Shown one piece after another: positions 53,104 through 64,000 of a DNA stretch of 64,000 nt. Position numbers and translations under genes: made by a program. Location of the stretch: the NCBI GenBank assembly GCA_039545355.1, contig BCJJ01000001.1, positions 44,840 to 108,839 on the forward strand, read 5' to 3'. Position 1 is the stretch's first letter. Every line of letters starts with the position of its first letter. The stretch is from Trichosporon coremiiforme (lineage: Eukaryota; Basidiomycota; Tremellomycetes; Trichosporonales; Trichosporonaceae). Under the pieces are notes generated by a model, which searched no databases, had not been told where the DNA came from, and saw only the letters and a list, made by a program, of their open reading frames with translations.

Positions 53104-56100
53104 ACAAAAGCGAAACAAGAGATTCTCTCTCGTAGGTAGCAGTAGCAGTAGGTTGCATCATGTGACAACATAAAGTTTACTAGGAGCGTGCAAGGTCCAG
53201 CGGCACTGACAGTGGCTTCGAATAAGCTCGACTGGGCCTCGACCGCAGCTTCAAACGCGCCCCGGAGTGGTCGGATAGGCAGGTGAGGAGCTGGATCAGG
53301 CAACGGCGACAGGACGGTATCTGCAAGGCAGGCGCGAGTCAGTCACGCCGTTGGTCGCTCGTGCGGCGCTATCGTCAGGACCAAGTCTACAGCGAAAGGG
53401 ACATTGTCGGCATGATTCATTGGGTCATGAAGGCTTGACCACCTCTCGGTGATCGGTGAGTCCCACCATCAACTAAGCAGGACTGTAGGCTGACCACATC
53501 AGTGCCCGGCAAGTCCACTCGTGAAGCAGTGGTCGAGGAATGCAGGATAGGCGAGTCAGGAGACATCGTGCCGAGTGCGAAAGATACACATGGCGCAGCG
53601 GACCGTGCGGTGGCGGTGGGCGTTTCCTCTTCGTCCTCGCTATCCTGTCCTACTTCGTCCTGGTTGGATACAGGCTGGTAGGCTGGTCAGTTTGATGGAA
53701 TGTGAGTGTTTGCTGGAAGCGGCAGTGGGATCAACTACACCCACACAGCCCCGAGCGGCAGTGGGGCCCGCTGATGATTGCAGTAATCACCCAGTATGCG
53801 TCCTGACAGTCAGGAGACTGATGCCCCACACTCATATGACCCAGGTGCTGTTCCAAAAGCAGGCGGGGACGCGCTGGTGACAGACTGCCCATTCCCAGAT
53901 CCACCTTCCTCCGGACTGAAAGGTTGGGGCATGCAAGATAGGCATCAAACATATGTCCTTCGCCGACTCCTGATCTGAAACAGCTCAACGATCCGAACTA
54001 CCTCGTGTCTCACTGGCAACCGTTGTTGGTTCCACTCACAGCAGCGAGACCGGATGGCAGAATCGCAGAAGACACGGAAGAGGCATGCCGAGCACCCCGC
54101 TGTGCCGCTCCTTCGCGCCGTGGAGTGTGGCTGGAGGCACAGCGAAGAACTACTACACCCAATTCCTCTGAGCGCCTCTTGATCGAGTCGCGCGCCAGTC
54201 TAAAGCTGAGGCAGCGACATGAACGACATGACTGATCGCTCGTGCCCTGGCTCTGTCGACACACAGACGCTCGGTCGTCCGCAATGTATGCACAAACATG
54301 CAACACACAAACAGATGGGTGCGAGAGTCGTGTTTGTTTGTGAGTTGTGTGTACTGGGAGGCTCTGTGCGGAAGGCTAGCAAGATGGGAAATGAAGGGAA
54401 AATGTGCTAGTTGGCGCCACTCGGGCCCTGGGACCATGATCTCTTGCTCACAAGGTAGGCTTGCCAACCCACTTTCCCCCACGATTGCAGCAAGGCGACG
54501 ACATTCCTCCTGGCGTCTAGGAGTGTGTGCATTCCGGAACAGTGGTACCACTCGAGTTTACCGGAGGAATCTGAACGCTCGAGTGTGGTTCTGGTGATCC
54601 AGACGAGACAGCAGGCAACGCTGGAGTGGGGCGCGGTCTTGGCTCGGCAGGTCTAGGACATGAGGTGTGCCTTTCTCGACCTTCCGGCAGACTTGGGGCA
54701 GGACTGCGGCACACACCACGCACGGCAAACCTTTCACCGACTGACTGTGAAACGCGACTAACTTCGCCCTTCTGCGAAGCAGACATGCGCCCCACCGCCC
54801 CCAGACCTAGGTCAGCTACTCCTCTCCTTCCACCACTCCACCGTTCCAGCGACATGCCGGGGCAGCGTTCAAGCAACGCCCAGAAAAGCGGAAACCGTGC
54901 GCACACATCCAACAGCACGGCATGCACGGCACCCGTGCCGGTGGAACGCACACACCGTCCACAGACACACACGCTCCCTGGTGGCACTGTGGCGTCCACC
55001 CAGTGCCTTAGCCGCCCTAGACCTGCAGCCTGCCGCCTGCAGCATGTCTCTCGCGGTGGAGTCGGAGCGTCAGCGGCACACACACATACACACACCCCTG
55101 TGGCGCGAGGCACACACGGCGCGCACTCCCGCCAGGTCGCCTGCTCCTCAGCCAGCGCTCAGACACGCCGTGCGCTGACTCTCGTCGTCTGCGCGCCACT
55201 GCTGCTTCTATTGTTTATGCTGTTCGCCCTCGTCACACACCTCGTGCACGGCGTAGCAGGAGACAGGATGTAGAGAGAGGTACACACAAGAGTACACGGC
55301 CCGCGCGGCCACTGCGTTGTTCCTCCGTCTCTCAGTCGTGCCCTGCCACCGAACGTGCTGCCTTATGCCTGGAGCAGCGTGTCGTTGTCGCTCTCGCTCT
55401 GTTGCTCTGCTTGTGCGCCGAACGCAACACCAAGAGCAATGTTTGTCTGTGCCCACTCCCCGATATAAGCGCGACACTCCTGCTCGCCGCTCGCTTCCCC
55501 GCTCCTTCCCCTCCTGCTGTTCATTCTCGCGCTAACCTCGCGCTCGTTCAGCTCTTGACTATACGTCAGCTCCCTCGCCCTGTCCACCAGCACATTCCCA
55601 GCCCCGCAAACACATCCAGCGAGAGAGTGATCAGCAGCACACACCACGCAGCCCACGCCCCAGCTCCACGAGTTCAGCCGAAACACACCGACCGAACGAG
55701 TCACAAAGCCCCGCCTCGCAGTTGAACGAGGAGGAAGAAAAACTGGATCATTCAGAAACTCAGAACCACCCACCCGCCATAACACGGCAACCACGGATTC
55801 ACTACGGACACTTGTTGTATCCACTTCCTTTCTCTCCACGTTTCTGTTTCTGTTCCATTGTCGATTCCTCTTTCTCTCGCTCCGGTCCTCTTCTTTCGCC
55901 TTCGCTCGCCCATTGTTGGCATCAGCTCTCTCCTGTTTCTGTCTGTTCCAGCTCGTTCCAGAACGACGAATCCAGCGCGACGAGCAGCAGCTGGTTCCAA
56001 CCACGAGCGCGGACCCAAGTTACCATCAAAAGTGCATATCCGACTCTACGTCGCCAATCCTCCGCAAGCAGACGCGGCATCAACGCCCATCCCGTTCCGG

Positions 56101-56347
56101 CTACTACTCTGTCTCGCCTTTCAACAACGGCGCAGATCCCACGTTTCCCTACCCTCTCCTCGGTTTACCGGCTCGCTTGCCTCCCACTTTTCGCCCTCTA
56201 CGGCTGCCTGCGGGCACGATAACCACGAGAAAACTAGCCCCTATCTGGCCCCTCCACCCCCCCGTCTGCCCGGCACCCACATCAAAAGGCGACAACGCGC
56301 CCACAACCTCCGCCAGAGTCAACGGCACCCTCTCCGACCAATAGTCA
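53104..56347. other. Long intergenic region with CA-rich and pyrimidine-rich tracts
   Basis: About 3.2 kb without a supported gene. A CA microsatellite lies at about 55075-55097, and the interval 55500-56340 is strongly pyrimidine-rich on the plus strand, suggesting a long 5' leader or promoter for the next gene. The open frame 54626-55273 is compositionally random (Thr/His/Pro/Ala-rich). Confidence 0.5.
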
Positions 56348-57379
56348 ATGCTAGATACAGTCATGGGCGTCGAGTTGAACCTAGTGAGTGTCTTGCGTCT
56401 TGTGTCTTGCGGAGCGTCGTTGGCGAGAATTTGTTTGTGTTCGCGGAAGGGATCGGATAGGGAATAGAAGGGGAACGGCACGGGTACACACACGAGGAAC
56501 AGGGAGGAAAAGCGCCGGAAGGGTTAGCGGCGTGCGTGACGGCGGCGTTGTCGGGTCGAGTCAGTATTGCCCGTGAGGTGACAGCGTGTGGGATGTCGAG
56601 CCGACGTCGCCAGAGTGGGTCCACAAGGCCGCATGCGCCGCTGCACTACCTGGTCTAGATGCGGACGACGTCGGTCGTGACCTCCGACTCCAACATACAG
56701 AGGAAGGGGGCGGAATGTAGAAAAGTCACAACGCCACACCCCGCCGACCCTATGCCCCATCTCCCAGTCTCCCCCGTGTCACTCACGGCACTGGCGCGCC
56801 GTAGCAAAGAGCAAGGAGAACCAGAACTGACACCGCAGCGAACAATCTTCAACCTATCGACGCCGCTCGAGGCGTGGGAGTGGCATGCACTGTGGTCCAA
56901 GGTTGGGTCGTATCTCGGCTCGCAAGGGGGTGAGTCGCTAGAGCCCTTGCGGCGGAGGCCGACAGGTGCCCGACAGGGTTGGCAGTGGAGGCTTGAGTGC
57001 TCAGGTCGTCGCGTCGTAATTTGTGGCGTCTGAGGACTTCTTCTTTCGACGCAGTAGGTCGCGAGGCGCATAGCCTCACGAGGGGGGATGAGCAGGATGA
57101 AGACGAAGAGACGTGGACACCAAGCTGACAGACCAGTGCACGCATTCCTGTTTGAGATCACGCCGGATATGACGTCGGCGCACCTCCGGACGTCAAACGA
57201 GTTCGCGCAGTGGTTCGACGACGATATCACCATGCTCATCGGCGACGTGTGTCCGGGCTGCGAGTAAGTGCAGTTTTCCCGTCAAAAGCTAACCCGTTAG
57301 TGTGGATATAGACATGTTCTACGAGGACCACTCGCCCGCGTCGTCAGATTACGAGGAGGGGCCATACTGGCAGTACTAG
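56348..57379 (+). CDS. Probable multi-exon gene of unknown function, model incomplete
   Basis: The last two exons are reasonably clear: 57137-57263 and 57301-57379, joined across a 37-nt GTAAGT..GTTAG intron to give HAFLFEITPDMTSAHLRTSNEFAQWFDDDITMLIGDVCPGCDVDIDMFYEDHSP and ending EEGPYWQY. Upstream, two stretches look coding: VWDVEPTSPEWVHKAACAAALPGLDADD (about 56577-56660) and STPLEAWEWHALWSKVGSYLG (about 56855-56920). An ATG at 56348 (MLDTVMGVELNL, then a GTGAGT donor) after a pyrimidine-rich tract is a plausible start, but I could not connect all pieces in one frame. No family recognised. Confidence 0.4.
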
Positions 57380-57511
57380 TCAGTACGCCGTCAGTCACGC
57401 GAACCCACGACCCTTACCCCCACACCCCTACCACCCATCCCTCAGTACTTTCAGCGCCGCAGCACTTTGTATAGAATCATAGACCCTCCCTGTATGCACG
57501 TTATACCATAA

Positions 57512-59218
57512 TTACTTGCCGAGTGCGGCACTGTCGCCGTTGCACGCCGCGATCATGTCGCGCGGAATGATGCTGTCGAGATACCCGTCCAGCTTCTCGA
57601 GAGGGACCATGTCGAGCGTGCCGAGTGGCGTTGAAGTCTGGAGTGGCTGGCCGGAGAACAGCACACGCATGAAGGGCTTGCCGCAGTTGCGCCAGAGCTC
57701 GAAGACGACCTCGGAGCCCATACCAGGCCAGATCGGATACGCGCTTTGGAGCACACCAAGCACCGGGGAGACAGATCCGTCATGCGCAAAACTGTCTGTT
57801 AGCTGAGGTTGAGAAGGTAGCAGTTCACTTGTGCCGATACTTCACCGGCGAGGCGGCCGCAGCCGCAGCGTGCAGGTTCGCCTGCAGCTCGTGGAACCAC
57901 ACGCCCATCTTGAGCGCCGAGTAGAGCGTCGAGTTTTCCGCCCCCCGCCATCGGTAGGCGTACTCCCAGTTGCCGAGGCGGTAGATGGCGTTTGCGTCCT
58001 CCTGCGACACGCACACATCGGTCGCGTTCACGCTACACGGCAGCGCCTTCTGGTGGCATTGCTTCGCCGAAAGATTGTCGTACGGGCTGCGTGTCAGTTC
58101 AGGGTGAGATAGGGAAAACTCACTGATCCCACGATGTGCGCCAGCCGGCCGTGTCATTCGGCTCTATGCCCGACACACGGTTGAAGCGCTCCCTAAGCGC
58201 GGCCGACTTGTCGAGGTGCTCCGTCCACGCGGGGTTCGAGCCCTCGTACGCTGAGTTCAGCTTGCTCGCGAAAGGGCACGCTAGAGTCAGTTTCGATTCA
58301 TGGTCCTGTAAACTCACAGAACTTGGGCTCGAGCGAGTCGTATATCTCGCTCTGAACCCAGGCAACGTACTCCTCCGCGTTGGGGTAGAGGCCAGCGGCG
58401 AAGGCGCTCAGCGTCTGCGTCGTGATCACGTTGTTCGTGACGCGGAACGCATACTGTCCCGTCTCGTTTGCGCAAGGAAGGAAGCCGAGCTTGTCCCGGT
58501 AGACCGAGCCGAAATCGATGCCGTGCTGCTTGCTGTCATCCAGGCCCGCACTTGTGATGCCAGGAAACTGGCACGTCGAGTTACCGAAGCCGGGACCGAC
58601 CTGGGACGCGAACGGATTAAGCGCCGAGTGCTGCGCCTGCCAGTAGATCGGCGTCGTTGCAAAGTCCACGGCCCTTGCGTGGTGGAACGGACCAGAGTTC
58701 GTGCAGTCCCACTGGAGGTCAGCTCGATCGGGAGGTCTTCGAAGCAGCACTGAGGAAGAACTCACGTCCGTGTCTTCCTTGAAGAACGTGTTGGAAGCGT
58801 ACGGCGTCCGCTTGTGATGACGCTGAATCACCTCGACGTACACCAGGTCATAGCCTTCCTTAGGTACCTGGTACTCCTCCGCACGGACATGCGGCATCGC
58901 GCACCCTGGACGTCAGCTGGCTTCCAGCCGAAAGCTGACAGTTGTAGTCCCCGTACGTGTATCCGGTGGGAACATCCGAAGTACTGTAGATGCCGGGCGG
59001 CCCTTCCCCCTCAAGGGCCCACGTGAGATTGAGCCAAGAGTTCGGCGCTGCGATCAGCTTGGCCGATGCGAACAACGGCGAAGCTTACCAGGAGGGTAAT
59101 GGGACATGGCAGTTCCGTCAAAGGCGGTGGTTTGTTCATAGCCTAGAAGAGAGCTGAAATGTTCACTCAGCTGAAGGAAGATGTCTTCCCCCGTCACGGC
59201 ATTCAGTAGCGCCCACAT
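57512..59218 (-). CDS. Secreted histidine acid phosphatase
   Basis: Histidine-phosphatase (branch 2) enzyme that releases phosphate from organic esters outside the cell. Several exons: a 5' piece with YHYPP-like MSHYPP, then APNSWLNLTWALEGEGPPGIYS, then WCAMPHVRAEEYQVP with VIQRHHKRTPYASNTFF (the RHxxRxP catalytic motif) and STCQFPGITSAGLDDSKQHG. Next comes the segment SLEPKF to PAWTEHLDKSAALRERFNRVSGI, then HQKALPCSVNATDVCVSQEDANAIYRLGNWEYAYRW, and finally KYRHK..FAHDGSVSPVLGVLQ (catalytic HD) to the stop at 57512. Many N-glycosylation sites and paired Cys fit secretion. The N-terminus is not resolved: I list the ATG at 59218, but no clear signal peptide is visible there and an upstream exon is likely. 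Confidence 0.83.
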
Positions 59219-59968
59219 GCCGGAAGTCGTCTCATCTCCCAGCGACCGGTCGTGCGCCCGTTGCGCTCTGCGTGCGAGCAAAGACAAGGGCTAATCAGTG
59301 ATCAGTGAAACGTTCGTTCTAAGTGGATGCGAAGGACACGTGCACCCTGCTCTAAACATTAGCGGCTTCCTCGGAATTGGCCGCAATGTCCTGAGCCTCG
59401 TATCTTTCATGCCGTCACAGACATTCCGATGGCAACGTTGTAATCGTCTCTATCACGAGGCAAGTGTGGGGTCCCCCGAAGAGGTCGCAGCGCAGGGGGA
59501 CGAGCGAGACGGGGTCCCCAACGAGCACGAGCGCCGCAGAGCATTCTACAAGGTGCGACGGAACTCCAGTATTCGGCCAACTCTCACTCAACTTACCTAG
59601 TCAATACCAGAGTCGAGGTTGCGATGCACGGCTGCGGAGGAGGTGGAGCTAGTCGGCGATGTTCCTAGTTGCAAGTGGTGCCGTGGAGACGAACATTGTA
59701 CATTGGAGGAAGACAAAACATGGACAAGCAGAAGCGAGAAGCAGATGCATGCACCGTCAACCGTAAGTAAGTTGCGTGGTCGGCAGGTTCGGCAGGTTCA
59801 CCATGGGATGGCCCAAGGAGACCCTACATCGGACTTTTGCTCATGTCCGAGATAGATCCGCCTCCTTCAGCAACTCCCTTGATTCCGCCCACAACAACTA
59901 CCGATACCGTTCACAATTCTTCCTCCTACTCTCCCAACCTGCACTCATAGAGGCTGACGGCGAACGCA
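59219..59968. promoter_or_regulatory. Divergent region between acid phosphatase and Zn2Cys6 regulator
   Basis: About 750 bp. It may contain a missing first exon of the phosphatase. No specific operator recognised. Confidence 0.4.
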
Positions 59969-62672
59969 ATGTCAGCGACATCAACACCGTCCCAATGTGG
60001 ACCCCCCGGTGCAGACCCCTCCTCGTCCGGGCAGGCGACGCCCGCCAAGCGAAAGTTCAACTGGAAGAATGGACCTCCGAGCTGCAAGGAATGCGTCCGA
60101 CTGAAACTGAAGGTGAGCCCTGCGGCCAGAGCACCTTGAAAGAAGTTGACCAGTGCAGTGCTCGCGATCATGGCCGTGCTCGAGTTGCGTTCGGCGAGGA
60201 TGCGCGAAGATCTGCCCCGACGGAACATTGGCTGGAAGGTACGTTAACGAGGTCCCGGACTCACTCCCCCACTTTGTCCACTCACTCACGCACAGACCAT
60301 CCAAGGACCAGGCAACCATTGCTAGGCTGCAGAAGGAGATTGACGAGCTGAAGTCGAGACTGGAGCTAGTGGCCAAGCACTCGCCTGTCGAGCCGTTGGG
60401 CATCTCGCACCCGTCTGTCGACACTCAAGCCAGCGTGAGTGGGAAGGGCGATCTCGAGATTACGTACACGCACTGACGATCACCAGTCGATCATTCCCTC
60501 AGCTAACGACGAGGATTACACACCATTCACAGCAGTGTCTCCTGCAGCGGCGCAGGCTCACCACCTGCAGCCCGACCAACGCGATGAAAACAGACTCGAC
60601 CCCGCTAGTGGGCCGGGCTCTGGTGTCATCGAGCTCGGACGTGAAGGCATCAGATTCTTCGGACGAGGAGCAGGCTCCCTCTTCATTGTCGAGGACGACT
60701 CGGTGAGCTCTCCGCTACCGCCTGCCAAGCTGACATCAGTCTACCTCCTTGGCCTTGCAGTTCCCCTTCATGATGGCGGACAAAACCATCCTGACAGCTT
60801 TGCACGAATTTCTGCCAGACGCCCAAGAGGCTTTCCGACTCGCCAAACTCTATGGTGCGTTAGGAGGAAAGTGACCTCAGTATGGTGCTGACGTCCAGCC
60901 GAGTATGCGGGGTGGATGTATCGACCGATAGAAAACGACACCGTGTCCAAGGTCCTGGAGCTTATCTACTCCGGTCCGCCAGTTCGCGAACAGATCCACC
61001 GAGTGCCGCCGCACCGACTCGCCTCGGTCATGATGGTTTTCGCGCTCGCACTCTGCTACGAAGGTCATCGACCAGAGTCGGCCAAGTACTTCAACGCTGC
61101 CTCAGCCCTACTCTGTGTTCCGGAACGACACTTCATGGTGCGGCATAGCGTGGCTGCTGTGGAGACTCTGCACTTAATGGTCAGCTACACGTTTAACAAC
61201 TCGCATCCAGACGGAGCCAAGGCCGCCTGGCCGATCCTGGGACTCTGCATTCGACTGGCGAACTCGATCGGATTGCACCGTGATCAGGGCGAATGGGGTC
61301 TCAGCGATGCCCAGAAGGAGCACCACGCCGTGCTCTGGTGGGAGTCGATGACGTACGAGGTCCTCCAGTCGCTCAATTTTGGACGGCCGTACTCGACGCC
61401 GATGCAGCTGTCGGATTGCGCCATGCCCCCGATGCCGCCGGACGGAGGTGCTCAGCCGAACGACGCCGTCTTCCACCTGTACAAGTACAGGCTGGGGCAG
61501 GTGTTTGTGCCGGTAGCGAATTATCTGGCGCTGAGCAAGTTACCGGATTATTCGACAGTGTTAAAGATGGACTCGGAGATCAGACAGGTCGAGGCTGTCG
61601 CACCCCCGTGGCTGAAGTGGCAGGAGTTTGGCACGGCGGGCTTTGCCGGGCTTTCGGACATGCAGATCGTGCAGCAGCACAGTGCGACAATCTTTTTCCA
61701 CATGGGCCTACTCTGTGAGTGTCGGAGACACCGAGATACCGAGAGAACTCGGGCTGACGTATAGTGCTCCACCGACCTTGGTTCTTCAAGGCCGTTACCG
61801 CCGGATCGGAACCTTTGCTGGGTCCGTATGCGGCGTCATTCACGACATGTGTCACGTCTGCCCGCAAGCACACGCGCCTCGTTGCATCGTGCTTCAAGGC
61901 TGTGCCGCGTGCCGCCTGCGGCTGGCGCTACTTCACGTGTGAGTGCCTCGAATACCTCGGCAGGGCGAGAAACTTGAAGCTGATCTGGCAGTCCACCTGT
62001 ACACGGCCGCGATCATCTTCTTCAGCGTCCTGCGCCGCGTTCCCACTAGCATGATGGCCGATGATGTGCGGTCCGACTTCCTTGCGGCGCACCAGACTTT
62101 GACCGAGATGGCCGAGCTGTCAGACATCGCACGACTCGCGCTCCCTATGCTTGACGAGCTGAAGAGGCGGATAGAGCACCCCGAACCGATTAATGACAGC
62201 AAGGACGATGGGGGCCTCGACGACCTTCTGGGTTCAACGTAAGTTCTCTAACGATCGGTACCTCGAGCACATGCTAACGAGTTAAGGATCACGCAATGGC
62301 AGGGCGCAGACGCAGCTCAGCTGCCCCAGGACCCGAACCAATTCTCCTACTGGACGACAAACGGCGAGCTGAGTGCTGTGAACAGCGCACCGACGCCCCT
62401 GGACCCCAACATGTTGGGCGGCTCGGGCATCGACTTTACGCAGCCGTTCTCTGCCCCTGATCAGATGACCATGGCGGACCCTCTCATCCAGACATTGTGA
62501 GTTAAGATCCAGGACGCAGGAAGTCACTTCCGCTCCGAGGACGGCGACCCCGCTGACACGTAGGCTCTATTGGAATGTCATCCCTCAGCCCGATGCCCAA
62601 CAGCAGCAGCCGCAGCCGCAACAGAGCACGCAGGCACAGCAGGCACAGCAGCCTCACTACCCTCCGAGCTAA
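59969..62672 (+). CDS. Zn2Cys6 fungal transcription factor
   Basis: About nine exons. The start at 59969 gives MSATSTPSQCGPPGADPSS. A Zn2Cys6 cluster lies at ~35-70: SCKECVRLKLK, an intron, then CSRSWPCSSCVRRGCAKICPDG, six cysteines in the canonical order. After a further intron a coiled-coil dimerisation helix follows (DQATIARLQKEIDELKSRLEL). The middle-homology region (Fungal_trans) is in FPFMMADKTILTALHEFLPD.., VETLHLMVSYTFNNSHPDGAKAAWPILGLCIRLANSIGLHRD and EEHHAVLWWESMTYEVLQSLNFGRPY-like sequence. The C-terminal exons are Gln-rich (QQQQPQPQQSTQAQQAQQ), a likely activation tail. All introns follow GT..AG with CTGAC or CTAAC. Target genes are unknown; it is divergent from the acid phosphatase. 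Confidence 0.88.
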
Positions 62673-63965
62673 TGGGCCTGGCGAGACCCGACGAGTGGTC
62701 TAGTCACCTCGGAGCCGCCGGCGAGAGCGACACTCGTCCCTTAACGAAGCGTCTCATTTGTGTCTGGATGTGGGTGGGAGACTTCTCACCCGCTCATTCA
62801 AGCCCCTGGGCATAGACATGTTTAGGCTTTGTCCGATCGACCTCGGGGCAACGTGAGGTCCGTGGGACCGAAGACGACCGACAACACCGCTCACCGTGGT
62901 TTTAGGTGTTTGGGCCGGACCGGTCTTAAACGTGAGGAGCGAATAGAATCTCTCCCCTTCTTAGACGTAGCACGCTACATTGAGATGCAAGAACCAGTTT
63001 AGCATGACCTTTGCCATCTGATGTGCCTTCTGATGATGTGCCTCCATTGTGCCTCTCGGAGCGGCCCGGGGCCTCCGGTCTGGGGCCACGCGCCTCCTGT
63101 GCAGCAACGCTGGCTGCTAGTGATTCGAGAGGCACACCTTCGGCGGCCTAGAGGAGGGAGATACGCAGATATTTACAGATTATCTGATTCTGCCCGGTCA
63201 GAGTTGTTCCCAGTGTCCTGCGCTCTCCCTGCGGCGGTACGCGCGTGGGAGCAGTGTTCCCGTGACCTCGGCTATTTGCGACCGGTCATTTCCCCCCAGT
63301 AACAGCTTGTAGCGGACCGACGACCGCCAAGTTGGTGGTTATGGTATGTGAAGCTAGCGCAGCGAGCGCACGCGGGTACGCGTTGCGTGGCATGATGATA
63401 GAATTGATAACTTAATGCCGTGCGATCGGCATGCTTCTGGCAAATTATCTGCCAAGCAAACTCGTGTGGGGCAACGTCAGGTAGCACGTCAGTTCGTCGC
63501 CTTGTCACCTGGACAGCGGGTGCTTCAGCATACCTCGCTGTTCTATTGCTAGCAAAGAACAAAGTTTTGAGAATAGTTCCATCTGACCAGGACACATTTG
63601 CCATAGCCGGCGGGTATGAAACTTGACCAGAGACAAATCTTGCACCTGGTGGTCCGGGTGGGTGCAAAAGTTGCCAAGGCGATAGTGAATGCCAATGAAG
63701 CATTGCTTAAGTCTCGCGGAAAGCTTGTTGCCCCTTTCATGTGGACATCTGGGCGTTCTGGGGACGTCTGAGGGCTGTGAACAGCTGCCCAAGGCTTGGA
63801 CAGGTGTCCACGCTTCGCGGCCGACATGAACAGGTGCGCTCGTACCTAAGCTTTGGGCCGCTCCGGAGTGAGAAGCACGCAGAGTCCGCACTGGAAAGCA
63901 TGCGTTTTCAAGGTGTGTGAGCTAGTGAGAGAAACGCGCGAGCCGATGCCGCCGACAACGGCGGT
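62673..63965. other. Intergenic region at the right end
   Basis: About 1.3 kb after the Zn2Cys6 gene. Short frames on both strands show no domain or splice-supported structure. No gene seen. Confidence 0.5.

Positions 63966-64000
<35 letters not shown>
63966..64000. repeat. Poly-G run at the window end
   Basis: Thirty-five uninterrupted G residues reach the last base. It is a homopolymer, not a telomere repeat, and may mark a contig end or sequencing artefact. Confidence 0.95.

Noticed and set aside
52288..53118. 276-codon frame antisense to FBA1
   Set aside because: Mirror of the highly biased FBA1 codons; no independent support.
54626..55273. 215-codon plus-strand frame
   Set aside because: Low-complexity Thr/His/Pro/Ala composition; no start context, domain or splice-supported extension.
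63966..64000. Telomere
   Set aside because: Pure G without the TTAGGG-type unit.

Overview
This window is nuclear DNA of a filamentous or yeast-like fungus. Genes are dense and GC-rich, and most are cut by many very short introns (about 31-80 nt) with GTGAGT/GTAAGT-type donors, CTGAC/CTAAC branch sites and CAG acceptors. Protein features such as Dad4, the acid phosphatase type and the DBF2 kinase, together with the intron style, point to a basidiomycete of the Tremellomycetes. Trichosporonales is my best guess; this is inference, not proof.

Layout, left to right. 1-6.6 kb: separase ESP1 (-, runs off the left edge), RPB10 (+), a PAAF1/Rpn14 proteasome-assembly WD40 protein (-), DAD4 (+). 7.7-9.4 kb: a secreted protein joining peptidoglycan-binding-like repeats to a group XII-like phospholipase A2, with two apparent frame breaks, then a small His/Asp-rich membrane protein. 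9.6-16.2 kb: ADE4 (-), whose start codon is split by an intron, divergent from VPS54 (+), which carries a long charged tail. 16.3-21.3 kb: a BAH-domain cytosine-5 DNA methyltransferase (-) with a 9 x 10 bp tandem repeat just upstream, a single-pass membrane protein (-), and a small RRxS-rich protein (-). 23.8-37 kb: CMC2 (-), ZIM17 (+), NUC1 (-), septin CDC11 (-), COG3 (+), SPC25 (-), DBF2 kinase (+). 40-46.4 kb: an F-box-like/LRR protein and a C2H2 zinc-finger protein (+). 46.7-49 kb: five intron-containing tRNA genes (Pro, Gly, Lys, Lys, Ala). 51.3-53.1 kb: fructose-bisphosphate aldolase FBA1 (+) with 12-nt and 6-nt exons. 56.3-62.7 kb: a poorly resolved gene (+), a secreted histidine acid phosphatase (-) and a Zn2Cys6 regulator (+). 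The window ends in 35 consecutive G.

Most genes are housekeeping. There is a loose concentration of mitosis/cytokinesis functions (separase, Dad4, Spc25, septin Cdc11, Dbf2) and of Golgi tethering (Vps54, Cog3), but the genes are separately transcribed, mostly in divergent and convergent pairs, and nothing indicates a co-regulated cluster. The most interesting items are the BAH-methyltransferase, which may belong to the DnmtX/DIM-2 type of maintenance or de novo methylases; the unusual PGBD-PLA2 fusion; and several extreme splice structures (split start codon, 6-nt exon, very short tRNA introns).

Limits: exon boundaries were derived by eye from splice signals and frame; gene identities rest on remembered family motifs, without any database search.
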